Source: Chromera velia
Lineage: Eukaryota > Sar > Chromeraceae
Direction: 5' to 3'
Assembly (NCBI GenBank): GCA_018398765.1
Contig: JAHBMJ010000330.1
Coordinates: 30,001-49,511, forward strand
DNA length: 19,511 nucleotides
Position numbers and translations under genes: made by a program. Shown piece after piece: positions 1 to 11,342 of this stretch (position 1 is the first letter of the stretch; every line of letters begins with the position of its first letter). The notes below the pieces were generated by a model. The model was not told the DNA's origin and searched no databases. It saw nothing but the letters and a program-made list of their open reading frames with translations.

Positions 1-121
1 TTGTTTTGCTTGTTCTCCTCCACCTCGAATGAAAAGACGCTCTCCTGCGTCTTTCCAATTTGTTGGTCAGCATTTCTAATTAAGACATTCTGCACAATGC
101 CAACAAGGTATGTGCTTTCAG

Positions 122-2502
122 GTGCGAGCGCAACTACACGGCCCTTCACCATGCTGCTCGAAGAGGGGCGCCTGGGGCTGTAGAGGTACTCCTTGACTTT
201 GGGGTGAGTGGGAGAGGGGAGGGGAGGGAGGGTCGGCCAGCTGAGGGCCGGGAGGTGATCGAGTCTGTCTGTGAGAGGACAGTCGGGGGGGCAGGTCTGT
301 CGGGTGTGGAGGGAGGGACACAGAGACTTTGGAGGTGGAGATCTATGCCGACACTAAATTCTCAGATAGTCTCGGATTTATACTCACACTTGACCCATGA
401 GTCATTCTCTTTCTTTCTCCCTCTCTTTCTCCTTCTCTCTCTCTCTCTCTCTCCCTCTCTTTCTCTCTCTCTCTCTCTCTCTCAAGCAGGTTGACGTCTC
501 TGTGCGAGGAGGGCGACGCAGCAGGAGAGGGAATACCCCATTGATGCGGGCAGCAAGAGGGAACGACCCTGAGGTTCAGAGGGAGGTGTTCCGGCTTCTG
601 TTGGGAAATGGGGCAGACCCCCTTGCAGTGGACGAAATGGGGAGGACGGCGTTCTGGCACGCCTGCGATGAGAGCGAGGAAAGCACAACTCCTCAGAGCG
701 TCATACTGTCACTCTTTCAAGAGTCAGTCACTGAGATCAGTGTAATCATGTGAGAAGAGAAAAAAAAGAAAAGAGGATCATAATTTTTGTATTTGAAGTA
801 CGCACGGAAGTTTTTGCATTTTCTACATTCAGTCAATCGAATCAGCAACGTGTCGCTTTCCAGGGTGATCACCACAGCTGCCATGGCATTCGGTTACTCC
901 AGACTTTTTGAGTCTCTCGATCTTTCGTTCCATTTCGCAAGCTCCATGCGTTTCTCAGACTTGTCTCTCAATCCCTCTCTTTGTGCCTGTCTATGTCTAT
1001 TTGTTTGTTTGTGTATCCGTGTTTACAGAATGAACGAGAAGATGCCCTTGTCGGTGATGGCCTCATTTGCCCAGGCAGACAAAGAAGGGGAGACTCCGTT
1101 GACTGTCAGCGTGAGGAGAGGAAACCAGGGGACAGTGTCTTTGATCCTAGTGAGAGGGGTCCACCCAGACTCTCCGGGACCTCTCGGGGAGACGCCGCTG
1201 ATGATCGCGGCCCGATTTGGGTTTCTCACCATTGCAGAGGTAGGCAGCTAGGAGGCCGGGGGGCGGTGGGGGGTGCATGGGTGTCTTTTGTTTCTGGCCT
1301 CACCAGATTCCCCCCGCCGTCGTTCGGCTTGTTCTGGCTTTTCTCTCTTCTCCATACATGCATGCATCCATGCAATCGTCATTCGGTTTCAGAAGCACGT
1401 GCATGTGCTTGATATTGATCTGTCTCCTCCGAGATTCCTTTCTCTTCTCTCTTTGCTTCTGCTGCCCACCCACTGACTGACTGACTGACTGATCGAGAGA
1501 GACCTGCCTGCGCGTGAGTGAGTGAGTGAGTGAGTGAGTGAGTGCAGACCCTGCTGACTCAGAAGGCAGACTCTTCGCTGAGGGGGGGGGAGTGGAACCA
1601 GACGGCACTCATGGTCGCAGTCGATTTGGGCAATGTCGCGATGGTGCGACTGATCAACAGGTGCGTGGGAGGGACTATTATGATAGATAGAATTGGGACT
1701 GCATGGCAGGTTCTTCGTTTTGTTTTTGCGTTGGCATTTACTCATTGATCCCGTGAAATTGTGCGTTGGCTCGGGATCTTCAAGGGAGAAGCTGCATAGC
1801 CAAGGGGTCCTGTCCTCATCAGATGTGCGGATGGAGAGGGGCTCTTACCTTTCTCTGACCCAAATTAATGCACAGTGCAAAGCGCACAGGAACCTCTGAA
1901 TTCATCCCCCTCTCCGTCCCTCATTTCCTTCCTTGTTGTGATGTGTACACTGAACTGACCCTATGAATGTAGATGGTCCTCTGGTGAAATCGATGTTGGG
2001 GAACACAGAACGGGGGAGGGGCAGAGTCTCCTCCTCCAGGCTGTCTGGTCGAATTCCTTTGAGACCACTCTACTCGTGTGTGAGATGACACCAGAGGCGC
2101 ACGCCCACCTGCGAAATGGGGGACACGAGTGGACCCACGCAGAAGAATTAGTCGAGTACGCCCAGAGATACAGGCGGCTGGCGGCTGTGGCTGGCTTGCT
2201 TACGTGCGTTGAGGACAGGGGGGCCTCTCAGAAGCTCGACGTTCCCTCCTTGCAACTGTTGGCGGCTGCACAGGGTGACCTGCCGGCGTTTTTTCTTCTC
2301 TCCTGTCGATGGCAGCGGGCTGAAAGGGAAGAGAGCGGGGAGAGCGAAATGTACATCAGCCAACTTGTGACGAGACTTCAGGTCCGTTGTCTCTTTGATT
2401 TTCTTCTGTCGTCTGTTTTGTTGCCTCTACCAGCGGGGCCACATTCTTCGTCTTTCATCGTGTTCTACTTCAATCCAATTTCATAAACTCTCTCTCTTTC
2501 TC

Positions 2503-2543
<41 letters not shown>

Positions 2544-5500
2544 GCGCACGCTCGAGCATGCGCTTTTCACACATCCATGTGCGAACAAAGATAAAGGGAG
2601 AGGGAAACGCACACAAGTACGGATACAAAACCAGAATTAATTCTGTTCATAATGTTGTTGCAGGGCCCACAGGAAGATGGCGTCCCCTCTGGAGAAGCAA
2701 ACGAGCGGGGGGAGCCTGCGGATTCCTTTCCTTCTTGCTGGACTCCGGAAGCTGCCAGCGTAGAGAGCTTGCAAGAGCAGTTGAGCAACGTGCAGGGAAG
2801 AGCACGGGGATTCCGAAGGGGAAACGAGACAGCTGTTCTCAGGAGCTCGCAGGGGAGGGGGGGGAGAGATGCGTTTTCAGATGTGTCCAGGATGCTTCTT
2901 CCCACTCGCGATGCAGACGGTCACAACATAGTTCATGTTCTTGCAGATGGGAGAGACGCGGTGGCGGCAGCACGGCTGCTTCGGTTCATTGTGAGCGCAG
3001 AGAGGGAGGTCTCACAAGGGGAGGCGCCCCTTTCCGTTGCTGCATTGTCAGCACAGAGCTCAACAGACCGCAAAGACAGACCTCTGCACATTGCAGCTCG
3101 GGGCGGTCTGACAGCGTTCATCTCGACAGCAGTCGAAGTAGTCCGTCGCTTCTCCCGTTCCCCTCTTGGAGGGGGAAGAGACAGCCTGCCCGTGAGGTTG
3201 TCTGGACGCATTCCGTCGGACAGCCGGGCTTCCTCTGCCTCTGCATTGCTCGTAGACGCGTCGAACGGAGATGGAAGGACTCCTCTCCTTGAAGCTGCAG
3301 CAGGCGGACATGAGGAGACGGTCTCTGCTCTTTTGGGGATGGGTGCTGACGCGTCTCTGCAAACAGGAGGTGGGTCTTGATTCACTCAAGCAAAATCCGA
3401 TTCGGTTGTACTTTTTGAGAGCAAAGCTGTGCTACAGCTCAGGTGACTACTACCCTCTGATCAAGAAATTGGATCCTGCCGTTCTTTCATTCATTCATTC
3501 ATTGTTATTGAAGGGCCCGTTGATTCTTTTTCTTCTTCACTGTTGGCTCCTTTTTGTTTGTGTGCACCTGCAACAGGTGGTGAGACTGCTCTGCACCTTG
3601 CGACGAGGGGTGGGCACGTCTCCGTGGTCACCCGGCTCTTGACAGCAAGTCAGGGTGTGGGGGTTGAGGCCGAGGCGGAGAGGGGTCAGGCTGATTCCAC
3701 TGATTCAGAAGGGCGTGATGGGCCCGGGGGTGTGAACATTTTGGATTTTTCGGGAGGATCTGCCCTGCATATTGCGGCGGCTGTGGGTCGTGTGGACCTC
3801 CTGGACGTCATTTTGAGGAATGGGGCCGACCCTAGCTCTGTCCGTGATGACGGAGCGACCCCTCTGCTTCTGTCGGCACGTGCGGGGTCTTTGGTTGCAG
3901 TGTCGCGGCTGCTTGAAGAGGGTGCGCGTGGTGTGGCAGCAGCTGTTTTGGACGACAGCGTCGCTTTCTCTTCAATTGAGAGATTATACGGGGGGGGAAG
4001 GCGGGCAGATGAGGGAAAAGGGGGGATGAGAGTTTTGAGGAGGGTACTGGGTTCTGATGTTGGAGGGACAGGCGTGGGTTTGGATAGGCAAGTGGCGGCA
4101 GTTGTCCGAAATCTTGTTGAGATGGTCCCTGTCGGAAGTCGGGGGGAGGAGGTGAACCTCCGTCTACAGGGGAGGGATCACCCTCTTGTGTTGACATCCT
4201 CGAGGGGCATGAGTGAGAGCACAAGGTTCCTTCTGGAGAGAGGGGCTGACATCGAGGGGAGGGGCCCGGAACTTTTGGCAGGGCGGAGACGGAGGGGAGC
4301 ACACAGAGGGATGGAAAGTGAGGGAATCAATAGGAGAGTTGGATTTGAGTCTGTCTCTAGGTTCTCCGTCTCTTCTCCCTCAAGCATTTCTCCGCTGCTT
4401 GCTGCGACTGCGAATGGTCACAGCAACCTTTCTCTTATGCTCCTACAACAAGGTGCAGACCCACAAAAAACCGCCAGGCTCTCGTGTGCTTCTGCAAGTA
4501 GTGAGAGCAATAATTCGGGAAGAGGGCCTCCTTCGACTCCGAGTAGTAAGTCCTCTGTTGCTTCTGATGGCGTTACAGCTCTGCACTGTGCTGCAGCTGG
4601 AGACCAACCGGAGCTCCTGAGGGCTCTTCTCAAGAGGGGTGCAGACCCGAACGCCAGAGACGGCATGGGGAGGACCCCTCTCATGATGGCAGCTTGGGGG
4701 GGCGCAGTGGGGGCTGCACGAACTCTGGTCGAGGAGGCAAGGGACGGTCTCGAGATCAATGCGGTCGATCTCAGTCGGCCCCCGATGCATGCATTGGATT
4801 ATGCTGTGAGGGCGAAGGAAGATGGGGTGGCGGGAGCGGTTGAAATGGAAGAATTCCTTTTGGGACCTGATGTGAATGATCCTGACTGGGATGAGTGCAG
4901 AAGTGTTGGTCCTGGGTTCTCCTCCCAACGGAATGAAACAGAAGGAGAGGAAAAAGGAAGAGAGGGAGGGGGACTCCGGTGTGAGGGTGAGACAGAGTGT
5001 CGAGACGCCGTGCTGGGCACATGGAATTTGTTCAGCGCTTCCTGTGTAGGTCTTGCCACACAGAGTTTCTCTGACGTTCTGATGGGGGGAGTGAAAGATG
5101 CCGCAAGTAACTGGCTTCTCTGGGCGCAATTGGGTCTCTTGGGTTTTCTCGGTCTTTCTGGTTCCCTTGTTCTTTTTGTTCTCCCGAGAACGTGCGTGAA
5201 GAAGTGGAAGGATCTCGACCCTCCGATGAGACCAATGGCCGTCTTCGGCGCGATTGCACAGGTGGGCGGCGCATTTCTTTCTGTGTCGTTGGCTCTTCGT
5301 ATTCTCGCAAGCAAGTCTGTATGTTGAATCTCTTCTCTCGCATGGTTTCTTTTGCAGACTTACCAGCAGCAAATGATACTGCAGAGGGAATTTACCATAC
5401 TGACTTTTTACTCACTCTGAACCTCGTTCTGTGTGTCTGTCTGTCTGTTTGTGCAGGTGAATAACCTCTGGGGTGACGCTGTCTTCATTGCCACCCTCTT

Positions 5501-7769
5501 TCTTCTTCTGCAAGGTATCGACCCCCCCCAGTCTGCCCCTTCTGCGTCAGATGAGGAGGGGGGGGGGTTATCCCCGACCGCCCTCATCGTGCTTCTCTCG
5601 TTGACTTTGGTCCACCTTGGGATCTCGTGGGCATTCAACGTGTCGCTGTGTCGGAAGCTGCTTTCCTCTGTCCTGAAGAAACAGAGGAGGTGGTGGAGGA
5701 AGGCGAAGGAGGAGAAGTCGACGTCTATCATTCTTCTTCTGTCTGTGTTTTCTCTGAAGTTCTCGGGGCTTTTTGCCTCCAACCTCTGCGGTCTTCCGGG
5801 TCTGTCCCTTCGAATTTTGAGACACCCAGACGACTCCGAGGGCGAAGAAGAGGAGGCGGAAGAGGAGGGAGCGGAAAAGGTGGACCAGAAGGAAGAAAAG
5901 GAAGGAGAGGAAGACCGTGACAAAGAAACAGAAAAAGAGGGGGAAAGGGAATCAGAGAGGGGGGTTGCCGTCGAGAAAAATGATCTGGACCAAAATTCTG
6001 AAGAGTGTCAAGATTTGAGAGAGATAAGAGAGATGAGATCGAATGGTGGCAGTCTTGCTCCTTCAAGCTCAGAGAGAAATATTGAAGAAGGAGGCGCAGT
6101 AGAAGGAGACAGAGTGCCTGGTGCAGAGGGGGTAGAGAAGGAGAAAGGGTGTAAAGGGGAAAGGCAGTGCTCAGAGACTGACGAAGTTCCAGAAAAAGGG
6201 GAGGCGGAGGGCGTTGAACATGCAAGTGAAAAACAGTCTTCAGCTTCAAGCAAAAAAAGAAAGTATCTCTCTCAAGAGGAGACTGAGCGAGTTCTCTTCC
6301 GTTTTGTGTCGCCTTCAAGTTTGTTTGAAGATGCGCCTCAGTTAGGCCTTCGGACTGCCTTCTTTCTCTCTGGCGGTCCACTCACCCTTTCTCTGATTGT
6401 CTCCACTGCCTTTGCAGTACTTTCTCTCGTCCTCCTAGCGCTTGAGTACGCTCTGAGTCGGGGTGACAATGCGGACACACAGAGGGGAGTGGAGGGAGAG
6501 GGGGAGGGAGTGGAGAATGGAGCGTCGGTGGCGGTTGAAAAAGGCAAAAGTTGCGTAGAGAAAGAGAAAGAGAAAGAGGAAGACTTGGCGGATGTGCGAA
6601 AGGCGCTTGACGGTCTTGAGGCTCTTCTCTCTTCTCGTTCCTCCCTCATCGCTCTCCTTGCAGCAGCCGCTGTTTCCGTTCCTTCCTCTTCCTCGTCTGC
6701 CTCTTTCATGAACAACTGGAAGTTGGGGACTAAACGAAGAGAAAAGTGCAAAAACGATGAAGAAGAGACGGCCCGGGGGGAAGCGGAGCACATGGAAGCT
6801 GGGGAGTCGCTGAGAATTTCTCCAGCGTTGAAGGAAAAAAGCAAAGAAAGAGAAATGTCCCGACCCCGACAGAGAGTCATCTTGTCAGGAAGTCACTCTC
6901 GAAGTTCATCAACTGATGCGTCGAACAAAGACTTCATCCTCCACAGACTCCCCTATCTGCAAGGCCACGACGAGGCACTCACACTCGCGCTGCTACAGCG
7001 GCAACTTCAAGGAGAGGCCGTCACTGAAGATGAAGGAGAGACAGAACGCCTGATTGAAGAAGGGCGCATGTTGATGGAGATAGTTGGAGAGTCGGTCTCG
7101 ATTCTTAGAAGACGTCTGTCTCTCTCTGGCTCTCTATCCCTGTCAATGTCCATGTCCTCCCCCCCCGACAGAGAATCCGAGGAGGATCAGGAGACGAAGT
7201 TTAACAGTCACAGCTGCAGTCGCCTTTCGGCTGTCCCTCTCGCCGCCGCCTCTTTCTCTGAAGGTATCGCTGTGGTGCCTTCGATCCCCCCCCATTCTAA
7301 CGATGCCCCTTCAAGTGCTCCTGCTGTTCCTGCCCCAAAGGAAGGCGCAGCAGGAGTTTGTCTTTCCCCCCTGCCTTGTCCGCCTCTGTCATTTCCGTCC
7401 GGAGGACACGCTGCCCCTTGTGAAACAGCAACCACAGAAACAGCAGGAAGAGGAGTAGAAGACAGGATGGACAAACTCTCCCGGAACAAGAGAGGACTTT
7501 CAAGTTTGGAGAGTCGAGAAACGGAAGACCGAAAAGGACTTTCAAGTTTGGAGAGTCGAGAAACGGAAGACCGAAGAGGGCTTTCAAGTTTGGAGAGTCG
7601 AGAAACGGAAGACCGAAAAGGAAGTGGGTCGAAGCAGAAGCAGAGGGAGTCATCGATTGCAGAGAATACGGAGGAAACTTTGAACTCGGTGGTGAACGCT
7701 CTCAGAGCCGAGTTGGCCGAAGAGCAACAAGGGCCACATCCCAGTCGGGATTCAAAAGCGGGCCGGTGA
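122..7769 (+). CDS. Ankyrin-repeat multi-pass membrane protein, 5' partial
   Basis: The model joins 122-203, 490-749, 1029-1239, 1548-1660, 1973-2381, 2664-3369, 3577-5261 and 5457-7769. Every junction is GT-AG and every phase matches, giving 1925 visible residues and a TGA stop at 7767-7769. Residues 1 to about 1040 hold at least 14 ankyrin repeats. Their first helices read TALHHAARRG, TPLMRAARGN, TPLMIAARFG, RPLHIAARGG, TALHLATRGGH, SALHIAAAVGR, TALHCAAAGDQ and similar. Hydrophobic helices follow near 1106-1129, 1146-1176, 1196-1216, 1245-1267 and 1456-1488, interrupted by a K/E-rich acidic stretch (about 1270-1440). An EDAPQL motif sits at 1446-1451. The C-terminus is Ser- and charge-rich and ends in a triplicated 14-residue repeat. 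Ankyrin repeats bind protein partners, so a membrane-anchored scaffold or ankyrin-regulated transporter is inferred. The 5' end is missing. Exon 122-203 is the least certain because it is short. Confidence 0.85.
403..489 (+). repeat. CT-rich microsatellite leading into a splice acceptor
   Basis: A long pyrimidine run of CTCT and TTCTC units ends directly in the AAGCAG acceptor at 484-489 of intron 204-489. It probably serves as the polypyrimidine tract of that intron, and its length is likely to vary between strains. Confidence 0.85.
1473..1547 (+). repeat. CTGA and GTGA microsatellites abutting a splice acceptor
   Basis: Five CTGA units occupy 1473-1492, and a run of GTGA units occupies 1514-1544. 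The acceptor GTGCAG (1542-1547) is carved out of the end of the GTGA run, so there is almost no ordinary pyrimidine tract next to this 3' splice site. The downstream exon (1548-1660) is nevertheless well supported by ankyrin continuity and phase. Confidence 0.85.
2502..2544 (+). repeat. TG then GA dinucleotide microsatellite in intron
   Basis: A TG run (2502-2522) passes into a GA run (to about 2544) inside intron 2382-2663 of the ankyrin gene. It has no coding role. Confidence 0.9.
3486..3503 (+). repeat. Short TTCA tetranucleotide repeat in intron
   Basis: About four and a half TTCA units lie in intron 3370-3576 of the ankyrin gene. Confidence 0.8.
5107..6453 (+). other. Membrane domain with EDAPQL motif, possibly XK/Xkr-like
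   Basis: Five clear hydrophobic segments are encoded, with a 195-bp intron (5262-5456) between the first and the rest. The fifth follows SLFEDAPQLGLR and has the pattern LTLSLIVSTAFAVLSL, ending in LALEYAL. From memory, members of the XK/Xkr phospholipid-scramblase family have a comparable stretch: an acidic residue and PQL, followed by a helix of the type S-(V/L)-x-S-x-L-x-(S/A)-L and a Tyr. The resemblance is local and the membrane segment is broken by about 170 K/E-rich residues, so XK-like identity is only a hypothesis. I do not see a voltage-gated or TRP pore signature. Confidence 0.45.
7494..7619 (+). repeat. Three tandem 42-bp coding repeats (14 residues each)
   Basis: Units run 7494-7535, 7536-7577 and 7578-7619, in frame inside the last exon of the ankyrin gene. 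Each encodes GLSSLESRETEDRK or the same with a final R. The three DNA copies are almost identical, including third codon positions, so the array arose or was homogenised recently. Confidence 0.95.
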
Positions 7770-8017
7770 TGAAAGGCCGACGGATGGAGCTCAGGGTGAC
7801 TGAGGTAGCGGGTGCATGGAGCACTTATGAGTGAGAGAAAAGGGATACTGGAGGGGATGGTATGGAAGGAATTGTCTGAGCCTTCTGGAGTGTGGGTGAG
7901 TGCGAGTATGAGTAAATGAGTTAAGTGTGTGGGTTAGTGAGTGAGTGAGTCAGTGAGTGAATACCGCAATCAGAGAGTGCACATGCCTTCATAATTAAGC
8001 GAGTGAGTTAAAAAGTT

Positions 8018-8023
8018 AATAAA
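8018..8023 (+). terminator. Possible poly(A) signal AATAAA
   Basis: A canonical hexamer lies about 250 bp after the stop codon of the ankyrin gene. This lineage may not depend on AATAAA, and the hexamer is common by chance in AT-rich DNA. Confidence 0.25.
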
Positions 8024-8044
8024 TGAATGTTAATGAATGTATTC

Positions 8045-8760
8045 ATTTCTCACAGTCATTTTTTGACCGCACTTCAAAAGTTGGAACTTACTGCTGTCAG
8101 TCTGCTAAACAAGAGATTTAATTTAATAAGCGATTGTTTAATCGCAACATGAGCATAAAATATACATTTAAATGCTGGCGCGTAGGTCGAAGGATTGATT
8201 CTATGTATAAAATTCTAAGTTGGCCAGAGTCTATACGGCTCGCCGGCGTTAACCCCATACATCACATCATCACTTAATACACATATCTTATAGTGAAAAC
8301 TCTTTTATGTATATAAATTAAAAACAGCTAAAGGATAGCTAAAGGTGATTTTATGCAGTGAATCTAGTAAGATAATCACTAATACTATGATGATCATTTT
8401 ATTTGTTTTTAACAGTTGGATCATTAAAATTAGTTATAGAGACTCTACTAGAGAGAAACTTTAGGAAAAGACTCTGCACCCAACTTACATTATAGAATTG
8501 CGTTCAATGAGATCCACATCATTTATTATATGATGATGATGATGACGTTGACTAAACCCGGCAGCCATCGTGTCTCAATGGCAGAGGGCTAATACTTTAA
8601 AATTTTTTTTTACTAAGAGTTCCCAATTATATTTGTTTGCTGCCAGGTTTGCTGTTTATAATCGTATCCCAAATATATTTGTTTTGCTAAGAGTTTGAAT
8701 TGTATTGCTTAAAAAAATTTGCTTTGTCCATATACCATCCGAGACTCTAAAAATTTAACC
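8045..8760. other. AT-rich island without genes
   Basis: Composition shifts abruptly to A/T here. The block has an ATG trinucleotide run (about 8528-8543), a doubled 11-bp AGCTAAAGG unit near 8326-8346, and two similar AT-rich stretches starting TCCCAA at 8621 and 8667. A GC-rich palindrome CGCCGGCG sits at 8241-8248. I find no protein, tRNA or rRNA that I can support. It could be a decayed transposable element or an organelle-derived insertion. Confidence 0.5.
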
Positions 8761-9624
8761 TCACGTGCGCTTGAGCTTCTTTGGGAGCTTCTACTGATAC
8801 AGTGAATGGACCTATGAATGGACGACCCCAGGCATATCCAACTGGACAGACAGAATGCTTGTGCAACATTCATTTGTATAGAAGCAAGCTCTAGGGCGAC
8901 CTCAAACGAATCAATGAAAAGTCGGAGTCGAGGAATAGAAAAAGGAGTCTAAGCATTGACAGTGAACAAACAAGACCAACTTCTATTCTCTTCTTTAGAA
9001 ACGTACGTACAAATGGCTACATGGGTCAACCAACCAAGAGCTAAAGAGAGGGACTCCCCTCTAACATGCGGCAATTAAAGCAAGCTGCTCAGAGGCACGT
9101 AAGCAAAACCTCACGGCTACCGCTTCCCTCACTCATCCCCTGTCTGTGTGAGGAGAACTGAACTGAAAAAACCCGAACACACAAAAACAGCCATGCACGT
9201 AGTCACACAGTCTGAATGCAAGAACCACCGCAGACCGACCGAGACAAAAGAGGTACAAACAATAAATTGAGCAGAAATGCATTTAATATACAAACTGCTT
9301 CCCTGTTCCCTCCTGTCCTCTCTTTCTTTCCTTCTCAATTTGCCGAAAGGTCTTCTTGCATTGCATCTTCAGAGCTGTTGAAAGATGTTCTTTCCAGACT
9401 CTCATCCACCCACCCGCACAAAATAGATTCAACAAATTTGATCCGTCAATAAGCAAGCACATGCAAGAAAGGTGCCACTTTTCTCAAACGATCTCTCTTT
9501 TGACTCTCTCCAGCGGGCATTTGCTTTACCGTCGGGAGCAGCGCTCCAACTATATGCATGACACCCATCAGTCCATCCATCCATACATAAATATAATACA
9601 AAAAGAAGCAATTCGGTCTTTCTT

Positions 9625-11243
9625 TCAATCCCTCCATTGAGCGATCTTCTTTCCCTTCATGACCAGCCCCGCGTCTACGTGACTCTCCCCGAAACGCAGC
9701 TCGGCGTTCCCCGCCAGCGCGTTCTTGTTCCCCCCATACAGTCCCCCGAACCCCATCTCTGCAAGCCGCAGGTCAACGTCCTCTCCCGTCAACCGCGCTC
9801 TCTCTCGAATCAGTTCCTCCAGCCTTGCCCTCTCCCCCTCTGCCCCCACAACCTTCCCTGTCTTCACCACTTCCCCTCCCTTCATCTTCGCAAGGGAGGC
9901 CTCGAAAGAGTTCTCCTCAACCAACGCGTCCGCACGCACAACCTCAACAGTCTCCCATCTGCGCGCATCACACACAACAAACACAACACATCTATGATCC
10001 TCACCCCGCAAATTCCACTCCAAAGACCAGCAAGTCCATTTAGCAGACACAGCTAGCGGAAAACAAACGCGAAGCCAAGTCTGATAGGGGAGGGTCAACT
10101 CATGATGACAATCATGCAGACACTAGGGACACACGAAAACGAGCAATTTCTGCAGACCACTTCCGGCCTGCAGACCCTTCGTAGGCCCACCGAACATCAA
10201 TATATGATTCATTCAGCCCATCCACAAGAACAGGAGCACACACACCCACACCCACACACGTCCACACCCGAGCTTTCTTCCGTCCCCCCTTCTGCCCACC
10301 TCTCCTTCTGTCTGATAGTCTCCTCGAGCTCTTCCATTTGGGCATCGATTCGGCCGAGGAGGGTCTCCATCGCCGAAGCTCCCACCTGAAAGAAAACAAA
10401 GAGAACAGAAGAGAAAAGAGTGAGCAGCGCGACAGAGAAGGTTTGTCATTCATGAAGACACGAAGTCAATTCTCCCTCCTTAATATGAATGCCCGCTCTC
10501 CTTGAGGCCGGAGAGGGGGGTGGGGAGCCCGCAGACATTCCTGTGCCGCAGCAAAATGCGGTGGGTGTCCACAGAAACGAACAGGCTCGGTGGCCTGGAG
10601 GTCTGACAGCTAAGGGAGGGGGTGCAAGGGTCGGGTCGGGAGGGGGGGGAGGGTCTCCTCAGTCAAAGGGCCGTGGACGTCTAGATGGGGGAGACCCCCC
10701 CACCCACCTCTGCACTTGTGGACAATCCGGAGCACCTCTCTGCAAACCGGAGGGACTGGAGAGTTTCCCCCGCGTCTGCCTGGTCGGAGGAACAACAAAC
10801 GACAATACAGGCCCGGGCTTTGCCTCCAAGTGCAGGGGAGAGCATCATCGTGATCTGCAAACAGGCAGGCAAATGATGGATGTGGCGCCATTTGTTTTCC
10901 TTCGCTAGGATTGTTCTTTGCACACACGCTCGGACAAAGATAGAGTTTACATGAGTTCTTATCCGTCTGTTCTTACCTTTTTCCGACTCAAGTAGGGCCA
11001 GAATCCTTCTGTTCTCATCTCCAGACAGACAGGCAGACGGACAGAGATGGGGGTCCAAAGATCTCACCAAATTTCGTCCGTCCTGTTTGCCTTTTCTCTC
11101 CCTCGTCTCTTACAGGAACCTCAGGCATTCATGTAAACGCTCATCGCTGTGATCACGCAACACGCGCACACACGTACACACACGCACACACACACACACA
11201 CACGCACACACACACACGCACACACACGCACGCACACACACAC

Positions 11244-11276
<33 letters not shown>

Positions 11277-11309
11277 ATTACACACACACAATATTACACA
11301 CACACACAC

Positions 11310-11342
<33 letters not shown>

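Larger units (their letters stand above)
122..4890 (+). other. Ankyrin-repeat region (at least 14 repeats) within the first gene
   Basis: The repeats are spread over seven exons and several span splice junctions. For example, the helix ending LTIAE (exon to 1239) continues as TLLTQKADSS (exon from 1548), and DASLQTG (exon to 3369) continues as GETALHLATRGGH (exon from 3577). This continuity is what confirms the splice model. Loops between repeats are often long and rich in Gly, Ser and charged residues, especially at 2664-3060 and 4270-4560. Four further stretches look like decayed repeats: SLLLQAVWSN, SLQLLAAAQGD, NIVHVLADGRD and APLSVAALSA. The C-terminal pair, near 4573 and 4675, is closest to the family consensus. 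Confidence 0.9.
7770..9624. other. Convergent intergenic spacer with AT-rich core
   Basis: The spacer lies between the stop of the plus-strand ankyrin gene and the stop of the minus-strand kinesin gene. No open frame of note exists from 7770 to about 9120, and the short frames after that show no recognisable protein. It contains GTGA-type repeats (7936-7960), an AATAAA hexamer at 8018-8023 that could be a poly(A) signal for the ankyrin gene, and a 7-bp hairpin (8032-8047). The block at about 8045-8760 is markedly richer in A and T than the rest of the window. The last 600 bp are ordinary composition and may include the kinesin 3' UTR. Confidence 0.7.

Noticed and set aside
2504-3292. A 262-codon plus-strand frame overlapping the sixth ankyrin exon
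   Set aside because: It is out of frame with the ankyrin repeats, begins in a TG/GA microsatellite, and shows no domain.
4443-5372. A 309-codon minus-strand frame
   Set aside because: It is antisense to the ankyrin and membrane exons. Its translation has no domain and is rich in Ser, Arg, His and Pro, typical of a shadow frame.
5358-5420. A possible extra exon of the ankyrin gene after the TTTGCAG at 5351-5357
   Set aside because: It has an open frame of about 20 codons but no usable GT donor before a stop. Direct joining of 5261 to 5457 keeps phase.
7919-8047. GTGA repeats and a small hairpin considered as a transcription terminator
   Set aside because: Hairpin terminators of the bacterial type do not apply in a nuclear genome, and the stem is only 7 bp.
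8415-8445. Short resemblance to a conserved small-subunit rRNA stretch (CATTAAAA, AGTTATAG)
   Set aside because: The match is only about 20 bases with mismatches and an insertion, and the flanks do not resemble rRNA. It is most likely chance in AT-rich DNA.
8566-8612. tRNA-like A box (TCTCAATGGCAGAGG) followed by a T run, as in a tRNA gene or tRNA-derived SINE
   Set aside because: There is no B box (GGTTCGA-type) at the right distance, the T run comes only about 20 nt later, and no acceptor stem can be formed.
9129-9640. Several short frames downstream of the kinesin stop codon
   Set aside because: All are under 100 codons, overlap each other on both strands, and have no motif. They probably lie in 3' UTR or spacer.
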